A stretch of 64,000 bases of DNA from Pyropia yezoensis (GCA_009829735.1 CM020618.1:32960894-33024893); one strand, 5' to 3'; numbered from the stretch's first letter, positions 10,201-20,634 are shown. The notes: a model not told the origin generated them from the sequence alone. Numbers and translations: made by a program.

Positions 10201-10807
10201 TGGGGGGCTCATTGGTCGAAACCAAGGGGTGCAGAAGGGAGCAGCACGCACCAGGGGGAGTGGGGACATCGTGAGGGGCCATGGCGGTGGACCCGACGTG
10301 CACCAGATAGGATGCCACGATGCTCCACGGACGTGACGGTGGCTGATCGGGCGTGTAACACAAGGCGCCGCGTGCGACGCTCTCATGTCCGGATCTGACC
10401 GTGGGCTCTGGCAGGAGCGGGTGGGGCCGTTCGATTTGCGCTGTGGATCAGACGGATTCCCGGGAGAATTGTAAAACTTATATACAAGTGCGAGAGCCTC
10501 TGAAAGTTGCATTCGCGCGCGGACTAATTGCCGAACCACTTTGAACCATTGACTATTTATGCATGAAAAAAGGCCCTTTTTTCGGGGCATTTTTTTGTGC
10601 TACGAAAGGGATACGGCTGTACCTCTTTTTTCTCTTGTTATTTCTTTTGTGTTCTTGCTTCTTTTTTTCTTGCTGCGTATGGTCGTATATCTTTTCTCTC
10701 GTCCAACCAGGAAGCCGTATCGAAAGAGAAGTCGCCCGAACGTGGCACGTGTTGGATGTAATGCAATATTCCCTCTGAACTCCAATGTCCGCCCTTAACT
10801 GGGGGTG
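7219..10807 (-). mobile_element. TIR DNA transposon, 3.6 kb, family not assigned
   Basis: The ends are perfect 15-bp inverted repeats: CACCCCCAGTTAAGG at 7219-7233 and its complement at 10793-10807. Imperfect similarity continues inward (GCGGACA.T.GAGTTCAGAG on both sides, offset by about 10 bp at the left). Direct repeats GTAG flank it (7215-7218 and 10808-10811), consistent with a 4-bp target duplication. One long transposase-like frame fills the interior on the minus strand. The right end is unusually AT- and pyrimidine-rich for this window (10560-10770). The element ends 33 bp before the piggyBac-type element begins. Confidence 0.7.
7760..10363 (-). pseudogene. transposase-like protein interrupted by one in-frame TAG
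   Basis: From ATG 10363 to the stop at 7760 the minus strand is one reading frame of about 867 codons, broken only by TAG at 8573-8575. The first part has F-G-M-D-K-G-G, then M-I-G-D-Y-A-F-M-T-A-H-L-G-H-A-G and P-C-L-Y-C. The second part has L-C-S-E-Q-G-L-E-A-W-H. Such blocks recur in large uncharacterised transposase-like proteins of animals and protists, but I cannot name the family or place a DDE triad. The frame upstream of about 10100 is compositionally poor, so the true start may be downstream of 10363 or preceded by an intron. The TAG could be a killing mutation, an error, or part of a missed intron. Confidence 0.55.
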
Positions 10808-10811
10808 GTAG

Positions 10812-10840
10812 GCACCGTCCCTACTGATGCACCTCCATCC
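10812..10840. other. spacer between two transposons
   Basis: Host or older sequence of 29 bp between the GTAG target copy of the TIR transposon and the CTAG target copy of the piggyBac-type element. Confidence 0.5.
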
Positions 10841-10844
10841 CTAG

Positions 10845-13368
10845 TGTCTATTCTACTGCACTTGAGCCTCAAATGAGGCGGCCTCGAGCCTCAATTGAGG
10901 CTCCACCCGGATCACCGGAAATCGCCGATTTTGACATGTCTGACAAAGAAAAGGCTGTCGGTACCCTCTCCAGAAGCCTTCCGCTCTGCCCGCAGCCCCC
11001 CCTGGCCACGTCCCCCCGCTTCTCTCCCGCTCTGCACACTCCCCACTCCGTCCCCTTCCCTTTGTGCGGCGGGGGCGGGCCGCGGCGGCGGCGGCGGCGG
11101 CGGGGGCGGCCGCGGAGGCGGTGGCAAAAACGATGCCGGCCGGCCCCCGCGGCCGTGAGCGGACTGTGATGGCGCGAGCGCGCCGCTGCGTGCCATTGTC
11201 CCAACGGCCACACTCTAGCATCCGCCCACGGGCTCCATCCCCCCCACCTCCCGTCCCTAAACACTCTCACCCCGTCTCCCGCTTCTGTGAGAAAGTTTCC
11301 GGCACTGGTCCTCTTTTACTGTTGCAGGCCACCGCTGCCGTCTGTGCGGCCGTGGCAGCGGCCATAGCCTCCTCTACTGCTGCCGTACCCACTACTGCTG
11401 CAGCTTCGACAGAGGTCGGGTGTGGGGGCTGAGAAATGCTGCTCGGCAGTGGCGGCAGAGAGAGCAATGGCAGCGGGGGTGGCTGACGCGCATCATGACA
11501 TAGAAGTGGGATCTCCGTCGTCTGCAGGTCAACCGCGTCGGCCATGTACACGGCAGCCATGGATAGAGACGCGCTTCTGGCTCTGCTGCGCGGCGGCTAC
11601 CGGCAGGCCCGGCTGTGCGCCAGCCGCAGGGCTTGTTCTCTCCTCCGCAGATTTTTTCCACTGCCGCATAGAGCCACCTACGGGCGGTGGCTGCGGTGGT
11701 GGCGATGGGGACGTCGCCGGCGGCAGCAGTGGTGCGGCTGCGGGAGCGGTGTCTATTCCAGCAGCAGCGGAGAAGGCCGCGGCGGAGTCGTCGAGGACGT
11801 CACTGTGACTCGGGACCTCGTCCGAGAACAAGCTCAGCAGTCCAATTTTATTGTAATTCAAAAATTCCACAGGTTGTGTCTCTGACACGTGTGCATACAA
11901 ATCACGACTACCACGTACGGTTCTAATTCTAGTTCTCCACCTCATGCACTTCTCGCAGATGCACGTCGAGACAATGGCGCCCCGTCTTGGGGGAGCACAA
12001 AAACACCTCCTGCTCATACGTACCCCGACAGCCCGAACATACGAGACAAGACTTGAACCGCTTGCATACGCGACAACCACGCTGGGCGCGTTGATCTCCA
12101 TCCGCAGCAGACGGGCCTCGGCGCTTGAGAGTCGGCTCCAGGTGGATGCCGAGACCGTAGCGAGCGGACACGGCCATGTCGCCGGACGCGGTGCTAGCAG
12201 AGCCAGTCGTCGACCGTCGCGCCCTGATGCCGACGGCGTCAAAAGTATTACCGATCAGCTGGGCCGCCAAGTCCTCATAAAGCTGCTTCTGTGTGAGCGA
12301 GGCCGTCGCGCCCCGCGCACCCGTGTAGAGCATCCATGCATCCACAGCACACATTCCCAGGAGCGGCATGCCCACGCGCTTCGACCAATCATGTGTCACC
12401 AGCTTGTGCTCCAGCCTAAGGTCATCCTGGCGGCAGCGGTTGTGCCTGTCGATCGCAGCACAGCACTCGTAGTACTCCTGAGCAACACGAGGAAGCTTGA
12501 CCGTCAAAAGTACCCTTTTGGCTTGCCCGTCTATCTGCCGCCACCGGATGCGCTCGTACGGCTCGCCTGGCAGCGTCGTTGACGAGGATGAGATGAAGTA
12601 CCTGCGCTCGCGGTCCACCCAGACGACCGCCATGAGGTCGACCACGCCGTCTGCCGTAGTGTGCGTGTACGATGCGTAGTCCCCTCGAGCGTCCAGCTCC
12701 ATGGTGGACAGCGCTTGCATTGGAAAGCCCCGCGTCGCCGTTTTGAGGACGCCCGAAAAGCGCAAGCTTATTTTTCGCAGCTCGATGGCGGCGGCCACGC
12801 TAGCAAAGTAGGAGTCCGCGCAGACAACGCGCTGCGTGCCCGTCCAGGGAGCTGAAAGCTTCCTGAGGACTGCTGCCCCGTGCGGCACGTTGTCGTCATT
12901 CGTCATGCCCGCGGCTTTCTGGTGCTCGGCTGACGTCACGACGCTGAGCTGCAGCATGATGCCGCTTCTCCCACAGGCTGCGTTCTGCACCTCGCAGCCA
13001 TTTTCTGGCTTTCGCTGTATGGCAACGTACATGGGCAGCCCACGCTGGATCCAGCTCCCGCCAAGCCCGTACCACTTGCACATCGACTCGTCAACACAAA
13101 TGTACTCACTTGGAGACACGTGGGCACTTCGATGATCGTTGATGGAATCAACAAAGTCCGAAATTATTTCCCATCGGTGTTGCTCCGAGTTGACATCACC
13201 GCTGCTTTTCTGCTCACTAAACGTCACGCAGGACCACAGGGCATCAAAGCGCGTACGGGGGAGGCCGGTGCGCTCCCCAAAGCCAGGTGCCACGAGGCAC
13301 GAGTTACGCGCCTTGGTTGCCCACAGGTCCGCCCGCGCACTAAACTCGTACCGAGTAGCCAGGATGAT
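10845..13368 (-). mobile_element. piggyBac-like element, left part (rest is on the other side of E1)
   Basis: The 14-bp terminal repeat TGTCTATTCTACTG is at 10845-10858, with CTAG at 10841-10844. The partner terminus is at 50505-50518 in contig C (37210-37223 in B), followed by CTAG. Subterminal palindromes lie just inside: 10866-10879 and a perfect 18-bp one at 10886-10903. This part carries the C-terminal half of the transposase. It is cut at 13368 by retrotransposon E1, whose 5-bp duplication ATGAT is at 13364-13368 here and 48977-48981 in C. Without E1 the element is about 4.1 kb. The 10904-11928 stretch is GC-rich with no recognised gene. Confidence 0.75.
11929..13368 (-). CDS. piggyBac-type transposase, C-terminal part
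   Basis: DDE-type transposase of the DDE_Tnp_1_7 class. The part here has P-R-T-R-F-D-A-L-W (the piggyBac R-F entry block). The first catalytic Asp is in I-C-V-D-E-S-M, the second in V-V-C-A-D-S-Y-F, and the third probably in A-I-D-R-H-N. The C-terminus is a Cys/His-rich domain (C-x2-C, C-x2-C-x2-C, C...H-x4-H), the usual piggyBac end. The frame runs on upstream into the LTR of E1 to 13434, but those residues are not native. The N-terminal part is at 48977-49988 (C) and 37743-38757 (B). The codon phase at the ATGAT duplication matches on the two sides, so the gene was continuous before E1 landed. Confidence 0.8.
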   Translation of the reverse strand: MILATRYEFSARADLWATKARNSCLVAPGFGERTGLPRTRFDALWSCVTFSEQKSSGDVNSEQHRWEIISDFVDSINDHRSAHVSPSEYICVDESMCKWYGLGGSWIQRGLPMYVAIQRKPENGCEVQNAACGRSGIMLQLSVVTSAEHQKAAGMTNDDNVPHGAAVLRKLSAPWTGTQRVVCADSYFASVAAAIELRKISLRFSGVLKTATRGFPMQALSTMELDARGDYASYTHTTADGVVDLMAVVWVDRERRYFISSSSTTLPGEPYERIRWRQIDGQAKRVLLTVKLPRVAQEYYECCAAIDRHNRCRQDDLRLEHKLVTHDWSKRVGMPLLGMCAVDAWMLYTGARGATASLTQKQLYEDLAAQLIGNTFDAVGIRARRSTTGSASTASGDMAVSARYGLGIHLEPTLKRRGPSAADGDQRAQRGCRVCKRFKSCLVCSGCRGTYEQEVFLCSPKTGRHCLDVHLREVHEVEN

Positions 13369-13907
13369 TGTAGCAGTACTCCCAACCACCAACCCCGAGT
13401 CAGGGAAGGAAGAGGAGTATTGCCGATATCCCAACTTGGGACACCGGAAGCAAGCACATCCACACAGCCGAACACGGAACTTGCGTGTGGTGAACGGGTC
13501 AGCTCACCAAGGCACGAACAAGATGTGTCGGAGCCAGACGGTGTTTACTTGCTTGGCCAGCCAAGGTGGGCCCTCCCCGCCTTGCTGTCCCTCCTTATCA
13601 ACCCTCCTCACACGCTCACGTAACCCCTCAAAACACTCAGAAAATGAACCCTCAAACAAACCAATCATATCACTCCACATGCAAAGCACTCAAAGCGTAG
13701 AAATCCGTCTGGCTCCCGTGCAAAAATCCCAAGAAACAAATATCAGCAGCATTACCCTGCTCTAGTATGTCGGAAGTCCTAGTCGAATTTCCGTCCAGAA
13801 GTCAGAAGTTTCACCATCGTGGGTCGGGTGAATTTCGACTTCCGGTCAGGACCACTTGACCCGAATCTCCAAAGTATTGGTACCGAATTCCGGCCCAATC
13901 TCCCACA
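13369..13907 (-). repeat. E1 3' LTR
   Basis: 539 bp, TGTAGC...CCCACA on the plus strand (TGTGGG...GCTACA in the sense direction). It is flanked on the left by the target copy ATGAT (13364-13368) and on the right by the polypurine tract. It matches 38758-39296 and 48437-48976. Confidence 0.9.
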
Positions 13908-14915
13908 TTTTCCCCTTCTCAAAAGTCCAGCCGTCCCGGTGGACGTCCAATCAGCTGCGAGTCGCAGTGACCGGGAGAGGAGGATGCAATTCCCGAGTCG
14001 GGATGCAAAGTACGGTGCATCGCTGGCGTCTAGCGTGCACCAGGGTTACGCCGGGGTTGCACTCGCGTCCGGCGGGGCCCTCCGGGAGAGGCAGTCCCTC
14101 TCCGTGGGGTGCGCTCTCGGCCCTAACCTGGGTAGAGGAGCCCGCTCCACGCGAAACAGGTGTGGGGGAAAGTCGTCCCCCACCTGGTCAGGGTGCTCCA
14201 CGGGTGGACTCCCGTGTGGGTGGGCCCCCTAACCTGGGTGTCGGCGTTCCTCCGCCACACCCCCTTCCCCTCAACTGGAGGAGTAGGGCGTCGACGTTCT
14301 CACTCGGAACGTCGACCTGCACCTGCCCCTTCAGTTGGGGTACGGTTGCTCTCGGGGGGTCGGGTTGTGTCCCCCCCTTAGAGCTCGATCCACCCCCAGC
14401 TGGCTCTCTGCGGGGTGTTCCTCACTCTTTTCCCCCCCCCTTCTAGTCAGGGTTGAGGGGTGTGCGCACCCCGAGTCGGGGGTGTTGCACTCGGTCGCCG
14501 GCGGTGGTACTCGGCCGCCGGTGCGGGGTCTTCTCTCCCCTTCGTGTGTGCGCGCGGGTGTGTGTCTTCCCGCCGCTGCTCCCTCGCGTCGGCGGGTCTG
14601 TCTCTTTCCGCCGTGCGGTTTGTGTCGCCGCTTGGGGTGGTGTCTTCCCCCTCTCTGCCCCTGTGTCGGGCGTCTTCGTTGTCGGTGGGGGCGTGGGTTG
14701 TGTCCCCCCCTTGTTGCTCTTCGTCGGCGGGGTTGTGTTTTCCCCGCGCTGCTTCTTGTGTCGGGCTTCTTTGTTGTCGTTGGGGGGTGTGGGTCGTGTC
14801 CCCCCCCTGTTGTTCAAGAGCCAGGTTGAGCTAACCTGGTGGCGGTCAAGGAGGGGGAGCGGGTCGTATCCCCCCCCCGTGCTCAACCTCACCGAGTTGG
14901 TCAAGGTTATTCAAG
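13908..14915. other. E1 interval between 3' LTR and the opposite-strand frame
   Basis: About 1 kb without a recognised gene. It holds a hairpin with 10-bp perfect arms (14290-14299 and 14307-14316, loop 7). It also holds a diverged tandem repeat with GGGTTGTGTCCCCCC-type units near 14364, 14696, 14795 and 14866. As the region upstream of the plus-strand frame at 14916, it is where an antisense promoter would lie, but I see no TATA box. Confidence 0.45.
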
Positions 14916-16471
14916 ATGGCGGGTGAGCCGAGTCGGCCTTTGTCCCCGTCTCCGACGTCTCTGTCGGACAAGCGACGGGCGGGAGAGGAGGCCCTCGGGA
15001 CTGAGGAGTCTCTCAGCCGGGGGTCGGCCATGGAGACGACTCGTCCCGGGCGAGGGTCGGAGGCGGCCGCCTCAGCCGTCCCCGCTCCATCACCTCCTAC
15101 TGCCCCCTCGGCTGTGGTCCCACCGGGGGATGGGTCTTCCAACCCGGTGGCGGAAGGGGATGTGACTCCCATCCCCCGCCTTCCTGAGTCGCGGCTGCTA
15201 CTCCCGCCGCGGCCCCGTCCTCCTATGGAGCCCCGAGCCTGGGCGCCTCCCAAGTCAGTCGGGGAGCTTCCCGACTGCAAGCTCAAGGATGTCTACTTGA
15301 TCATCCCCGAGCCACGGCGGACCGACGTATGGTACCGCCGGACTCGTCGGTATCCCAACCAGGTGACTCTAACTGATGGGGTGGTCTGCGACCTACCAGC
15401 GCTACTCTGCCTGGCGGACGCGCCTGATGTCCAGGCGTTGTCAACCTCCCTCGCCATGGGGTCGGGCGACGTGGAGATCGACGACACCCACGCGGTGGTG
15501 TCTACCGCGTGGTGTGCCCTTTCTCGTCCCTACCTGGGCGGAGAGGACGCCCACGCCCAACACGGTGTGGTGCGAGAGGAGTTCCGGCTCCGTTCCTCCT
15601 CAAGGGTATGGTCACCCTGCACAATCGACTCGATTGGGCGCAGCTGGACCCCTTCCTCCGCCGCAACAAGCGTTCAGAGCCGGGGTTGGAGAGTGAGCCA
15701 CCCCGGGAGTTCGTCCATGTCACCCATACTCTGGTGCAGGGGCAGCTGCTCCTGCGTGAGGGGTTGGGGGACCCTTCCCTTCCCTACGCGAAGGGGGTTA
15801 CTCCCTCTACGTCGCCCCCTGGCTCTGGGTGGGCGACGTCATCGGCGACGACTCGTCGTGGTGCTCATCGAGGAGCCCCTCGAAGCCGCGGGCGAGCTGT
15901 GCCGACGTCTTCCCCGCGGGTCGCGACTCCGACCTCGGGGGGTGTGGAGCCGACTCAGGCTCCACCCTTCCAGTTTCTCGAACCCTTCCCCGACGTGGCG
16001 TTGGGTTCGCTACGGGTCCGAACTCCGGTCCCGATGCCGATTGCGCGTGGCGTCGGCGAGATGCTTCCCAACCTGGGAGCCATCATGTATGACGCCACGG
16101 TGGAGGCCTCACTCGTGGCCTCCCTTGACACGTTGGCTTGGGTCACCCGGCGTGTCAGTCACTTCCTCGCGTCGGGCGACTCAGCCACGGCGCGACAGTC
16201 ATTGGCAGCTGAGGTCACTCGCCTCGCGGTTGGACACGAGTTTGTCCAACGGCTGCTGTCGACTCAGCAGCAGCTTCCGCGTCACGGAGGGAGTACCTCC
16301 GGACATCTTTCTTACGACGGGGATGGGTCCGCGAGTCGGCGGGCCCCTCCCAGTGCTTCCACTCCGGGGCCCTCCCGAGTGGGTTACGCCCCTCCGCTAC
16401 CGGCCTACGACCCTGGGGGTTCGTGGTCGGGCGGTCCCTATAGTGGTGGGGGTGGGCATATGGAACGCTAG
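14916..16471 (+). pseudogene. E1 opposite-strand accessory frame, function unknown
   Basis: The frame opens at ATG 14916 and reads with good non-repetitive composition to about 15590. Coding continues in another frame from about 15595 to the stop at 16471, so there is one frameshift (mutation or error). The first part is Pro/Ser-rich, then has blocks such as L-K-D-V-Y-L-I-I-P-E-P. The second part has L-H-N-R-L-D-W-A-Q-L-D and a helical stretch with I-M-Y-D-A-T-V-E-A-S-L-V-A-S. It runs tail to tail with pol, its stop 128 bp from the pol stop. E2 has a frame in the same place and orientation. I recognise no domain. Plant Tat-lineage Ty3/gypsy elements are known to carry antisense frames at this position; homology to those is not claimed. 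Confidence 0.55.
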
Positions 16472-16599
16472 AGTCAGCGGTCGAACAACTTGTTCTTTTC
16501 TTGGCGAGACGAGTGGTGTGTGTTCTTCTCGTTTTGTATTGTGCCATAGTCGGCTTTGTTAGTAGAGAATCTTTGAAGAACCATGGTATGCGTTTGTAC

Positions 16600-19500
16600 T
16601 CATGGTTGGCTTGCCGCTTTGCTCTGACTTGGAGCAGGGACTTCATCCCCCGACGTACGAGTGCTACGTCGGCGTATAGATATGCCCGCAGCCTGGCAGT
16701 ATCTACGGACCTTCTCTACTGGTAGGTCCTCTACAAACTCCCATGTGTCGGAAGTTGGTCCATACCCGAACCACCTGACTCGGAGCATGAGTCGCCCCGA
16801 CTCATCGTATCCGTGTCCGACAAACTTGTCGAACACCGCCTCCAACGGTTTATTGGAGGAGGTCGGCAAGGATGGGACTTTCCATGCTTGCAAGGCCCTT
16901 TCCCAAGCGGGATCTCCCTCTGGGGGTTCGGGTGCGCGAGTCGCGTGATTCCCATTTATCGTCCGGATACCATCATCTCTCTCGATGGTTAACCGCCGTC
17001 CATCCGTCTTAAGGATGTGATATGGTCCCAGAGTTTTGAAGACCAATTTCCCTCCCTTATTGTCGTGGGAGTTGACATAAATCCAATCTCCAACTCGGAG
17101 CGGATCGCGACGATGTCTGACTCGGACATCGAAGTACCTCTTGTAACGAGCTTGGGCCTTCTCCATAGTAGCCCGGACAAGGGGTATCATCTCCTCCAGT
17201 CTCTGGAGTAGGGAGGCTTTCGCCTGACTCGGTGTTTGAGTCGAAGTCTCACCCTCTGTCTGGGTGAGACGCTCCTCAGCTACTGACGGAAGTCGTCGGG
17301 GGCAGACGAAGGCAAACGGTGCCTCTCCCGTACTACTGTGTACCTGGGAGTTGTATGCTGTCACGAGTAGTGACGCATAACGAGCCCATGTGACTACATG
17401 GTCATGGACATAGTGACGCAACTGGCGCACTAGAGTCCTGTTGAATCGTTCCACCTGCCCATTAGTCTGGGGGTGGTAAGGGGTTGCGAAATTCGTCTGC
17501 ACCCCCAACATCTTCATGACTCCCTGATACAGGACGGACGCAAACTGTGGTCCGTTATCCGAAAGGATAGAGTCGGGGATGCCATAACTGGCAACCCAGA
17601 CGTCGAGTAACTCACTCAGAACGTCCACGGCTGTGATATCCTTGAGTGGGGATACCCGTGTGAGCTTAGTAAAGCGATCACACATCACCAGAAGGTACTC
17701 ATATCCTTCAGGTGTTCGTGGTAGTGGACCGAGTAAGTCCACTGCTATCGCTGCAAACGGCTCTGTTGCAGGAAAGAGTCTCATGGAAGAAGTCTGCCGG
17801 GACTCCATGAGTCTATTCTTTGCGCAAGTCGCGCATGCGGCTACATACCCGTACACATCAGCCACGAGCGATGGCCAATAGTACTTCTTGCGTAGGGACT
17901 GATACATCCTCGTAGACCCTGGGTGTCCACCCAACGGTGAGGAGTGCTCCCGTTGGAGGATACTCTTGCGTAACTCCTTGGGGACGACGACTTGCTTGTC
18001 CCCCTGGGTATATCCCTTACGGCAGAGTATGCCTTTGTCATTCAGGAAGAACCGAGTCGGTTGAGCCTGGTCGAGCTCCTTCCTGAGTCGTCGACAAAGT
18101 TTGTCGCTCTCCTGTGCCTGGACAAACTCATCCAGAGACACGGGTAATAGCTTGGCCATGCCAGGCATCCTCGGGTCGAGGACAGTTCCGGAGCGAGTGG
18201 TCACTGCCACATGAGGGAGTTCCTCAGGGATGGGGGAAGAGTCTTTCCCATCCGTCGGTATGCGAGACAACGCGTCCGCAACCGCAAGCTTCGGGCCTGG
18301 CCGATACTCAACGTCATAATCGAACTCAGCGAGGCAGAGTCGCCATCGATTGAGTCGGTTATTCGTACAGGCTGTAGTGGTGAGTATCCACTTCAGAGCC
18401 TTGTGGTCACATCGAATGAGGAACTTCCTTCCTTCGATGTATGGCCGTAGCATGGAGACTGCCCATACTACGCCAAGGCCCTCTACCTCCGTCACAGAAT
18501 AGTTCTTCTGGGCCGGTGAGAGTCCTTTGCTAAAATAGCCAACGGGTAAATACTCCCCCGAAGGCTGTTGTTGGAGTAAGCAACAACCGAGTTGGTCGTG
18601 ACTTGCGTCCACATCAACAATGTAGTGAGCCCCCGGTCTGGTGATCGCTAACACCGGTGGGTTGCAGAGGAGTTCTCGCAACCTATCAAACGCTTCTTGC
18701 TCCGGGGGTTTGGGAGCATCCAAGCGCTTGGGCATCTTGGAAGTTACCAAGTGGTTCAACGGTGCAGACACTTTGGCATAGTTCGCCCCAAAGCGTCTGT
18801 ATACGTTACACATACCCAGGAAGCTCCTGAGTTGTGTCTGCGTCTGGGGGAACTTCGCCCGACGGATGGCCATGAGGTTCTTCTCATTGACCAGAATGCG
18901 ACCTGGCCGGACTATATGGCCGAGGTACTCCACCTCATTACTAAAGAGGTGACACTTCGAAGGTTTGAGTGTTACTCCTGCTTCACCCAACAGGGTAAAC
19001 ACTCTGTCCAAGTGGGACAGGTGTTCTTCGGCAGTCCCGGAGAACACAATGATATCGTCCAGATACACCAGGGCGATCTGCCACTTGACTCCGGCAAGTA
19101 TCAAGTCAATAGCACGCTGGAAAGTCGCAGGTGCATTGCAAAGCTCGAAAGGGAGCCGTGTACACTGATAAACTCCACAGTGACACGTGAAGGTGGTCAA
19201 GTGTCTGTCCCCCTTGCGGATGGGTGTCTGCCAGTACCCCGCGTTGCAGTCCAACGTGGAAAAGTACTGTGCCTCACCGAGTGAGTCGAGGCAATCGTCC
19301 ATACGGGGTAAGGGGTAACTGTCCCTTACCGTCCGCTCGTTTAGCTTACGATAATCGATGCAGAACCGCATCGTGCCGTCTGACTTGGGCACCACGACTA
19401 TGGGACTGGCCCACTCACTTGAGCAAGGCTCAATGACACCCATGTCTTGCATCCGTTGGACCTGCTCTCGGGTGAGTTCCCGTGAGTCTGGTCCCATACG

Positions 19501-20634
19501 GTAGGGACTCAGGCGAACTGGCCTAGCCCCTGGGTTCAGCACGATTCTGTGTTCGGTGGCCTTGATGAGCCCAAGGTCACCATTCCACAACTTGTGATGC
19601 TTCTGGATTAACTCATCCAGTCGTCCATGTAAACACTCCGGGATGTTCTCCCGATGTACCGTCGGCGACTTAGCCGTCGATGAACTCGATGGGTCGGCAG
19701 AGCCTGCCGTTCCAATATCCTTCCATTGCTGTTGAGTCACAGCAACGACATTCCCCTCAAAGGTAGAGATCGACGAAATCTTCATGCCTCCGGGGAGTCG
19801 TCGAGGTTCCTCCGACGTGTTGAGGACCTCCACCCACCAAGTTTGGTCATCCCCACAAGTCATGGGGCCCCATGCAGCTTGCACTTGGTGAGTATGATAG
19901 ACTCGGTCCACGGGGGAAACAAGTCCATTCCCTCGAAACCGTGTGCGTACTCGCACAAAGGTCCTTGATCGGGGCGGGACTACCGTACCCTTACATACTC
20001 TTACATGGGTCGTAGAGCCTCCACCCTTGGGAGAGTTTTCCCTAGGTTGATGAGTCGTAGGGGAAACAGTCCTCCCTTTACGCAATATGGGGACAGTCTC
20101 TCCATTACGCATTCGGATTACCCCTTCCGATCCACAGACGGCCGGGACATGGAGGTCCAGATAGTCAGTTCCCAGGAGTACGGGGACTGACATATTGGAG
20201 ACTACTCCAAAGTTCACCTGCGTCTGGTAGAACCCAATGCAAACAGTCAATGCAATAGACCCAACAATGGGGAGGATTCCCCCATTGACATCGAACATAC
20301 GCCACTCGGGTGAGCCGGCGAGACTCACATCCGTCCCCTCTGGCAATAAGTCTTGCCTAATGAGAGAGGCAGCAGAGCCTGTGTCGACTATGACACGAGA
20401 GGAAAACTCATATCCATCCTGCAGCCAGAGTCGAGCTGCGACCTCGTAGTTACTCCCTACCAGCACTGACACAATCCGACTCGGGTCGTGCTTCTGAGGA
20501 GGGACCTTGTCTCTAGGCCTCACCCCTCGAGGTCGAGTCAGGACCTTCACTCTCCCATGGGTCGGTGAGTGTGAAGCAACCCGCTTCATTACCGCTGGAG
20601 CCTGTGGGTCAGTCTTAGTCCCAGCGGCTAGGCG
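16600..20634 (-). CDS. pol: E1 pol: protease, reverse transcriptase, RNase H, integrase, chromodomain
   Basis: About 1340 codons in one frame, entered from gag by a -1 shift at 20634-20640; the first ATG is 20589. Order: aspartic protease (V-D-T-G-S-A-A-S-L-I); reverse transcriptase with Y-L-D-D near 19055; RNase H (D-V-D-A-S-H near 18610); integrase with an H-H-C-C finger (C-A-T-C-A-K near 17820) and catalytic D-L-L-G-P-L, S-D-N-G-P-Q-F and Q-V-E-R-F-N; a GPY/F-like module; and a C-terminal chromodomain (V-R-W-F-G-Y...D-T-W-E-F) around 16720-16860. Chromodomains of chromoviruses target insertion to marked chromatin. One oddity: the usual L-P-F-G-L of the reverse transcriptase reads L-P-F-E-L here. 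No stop codon breaks the frame. Confidence 0.92.
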   Translation of the reverse strand, partial: RLAAGTKTDPQAPAVMKRVASHSPTHGRVKVLTRPRGVRPRDKVPPQKHDPSRIVSVLVGSNYEVAARLWLQDGYEFSSRVIVDTGSAASLIRQDLLPEGTDVSLAGSPEWRMFDVNGGILPIVGSIALTVCIGFYQTQVNFGVVSNMSVPVLLGTDYLDLHVPAVCGSEGVIRMRNGETVPILRKGRTVSPTTHQPRENSPKGGGSTTHVRVCKGTVVPPRSRTFVRVRTRFRGNGLVSPVDRVYHTHQVQAAWGPMTCGDDQTWWVEVLNTSEEPRRLPGGMKISSISTFEGNVVAVTQQQWKDIGTAGSADPSSSSTAKSPTVHRENIPECLHGRLDELIQKHHKLWNGDLGLIKATEHRIVLNPGARPVRLSPYRMGPDSRELTREQVQRMQDMGVIEPCSSEWASPIVVVPKSDGTMRFCIDYRKLNERTVRDSYPLPRMDDCLDSLGEAQYFSTLDCNAGYWQTPIRKGDRHLTTFTCHCGVYQCTRLPFELCNAPATFQRAIDLILAGVKWQIALVYLDDIIVFSGTAEEHLSHLDRVFTLLGEAGVTLKPSKCHLFSNEVEYLGHIVRPGRILVNEKNLMAIRRAKFPQTQTQLRSFLGMCNVYRRFGANYAKVSAPLNHLVTSKMPKRLDAPKPPEQEAFDRLRELLCNPPVLAITRPGAHYIVDVDASHDQLGCCLLQQQPSGEYLPVGYFSKGLSPAQKNYSVTEVEGLGVVWAVSMLRPYIEGRKFLIRCDHKALKWILTTTACTNNRLNRWRLCLAEFDYDVEYRPGPKLAVADALSRIPTDGKDSSPIPEELPHVAVTTRSGTVLDPRMPGMAKLLPVSLDEFVQAQESDKLCRRLRKELDQAQPTRFFLNDKGILCRKGYTQGDKQVVVPKELRKSILQREHSSPLGGHPGSTRMYQSLRKKYYWPSLVADVYGYVAACATCAKNRLMESRQTSSMRLFPATEPFAAIAVDLLGPLPRTPEGYEYLLVMCDRFTKLTRVSPLKDITAVDVLSELLDVWVASYGIPDSILSDNGPQFASVLYQGVMKMLGVQTNFATPYHPQTNGQVERFNRTLVRQLRHYVHDHVVTWARYASLLVTAYNSQVHSSTGEAPFAFVCPRRLPSVAEERLTQTEGETSTQTPSQAKASLLQRLEEMIPLVRATMEKAQARYKRYFDVRVRHRRDPLRVGDWIYVNSHDNKGGKLVFKTLGPYHILKTDGRRLTIERDDGIRTINGNHATRAPEPPEGDPAWERALQAWKVPSLPTSSNKPLEAVFDKFVGHGYDESGRLMLRVRWFGYGPTSDTWEFVEDLPVEKVRRYCQAAGISIRRRSTRTSGDEVPAPSQSKAASQP

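Noticed and set aside
13369-13434. Native transposase residues upstream of 13368
   Set aside because: They are encoded by the E1 LTR; the true upstream codons lie at 48977-49988.
13369-13907. A 0.5-kb segmental duplication of the piggyBac-type gene
   Set aside because: The repeated segment begins TG, ends CA, is flanked by ATGAT copies and adjoins a primer site and a polypurine tract, so it is the LTR of E1.
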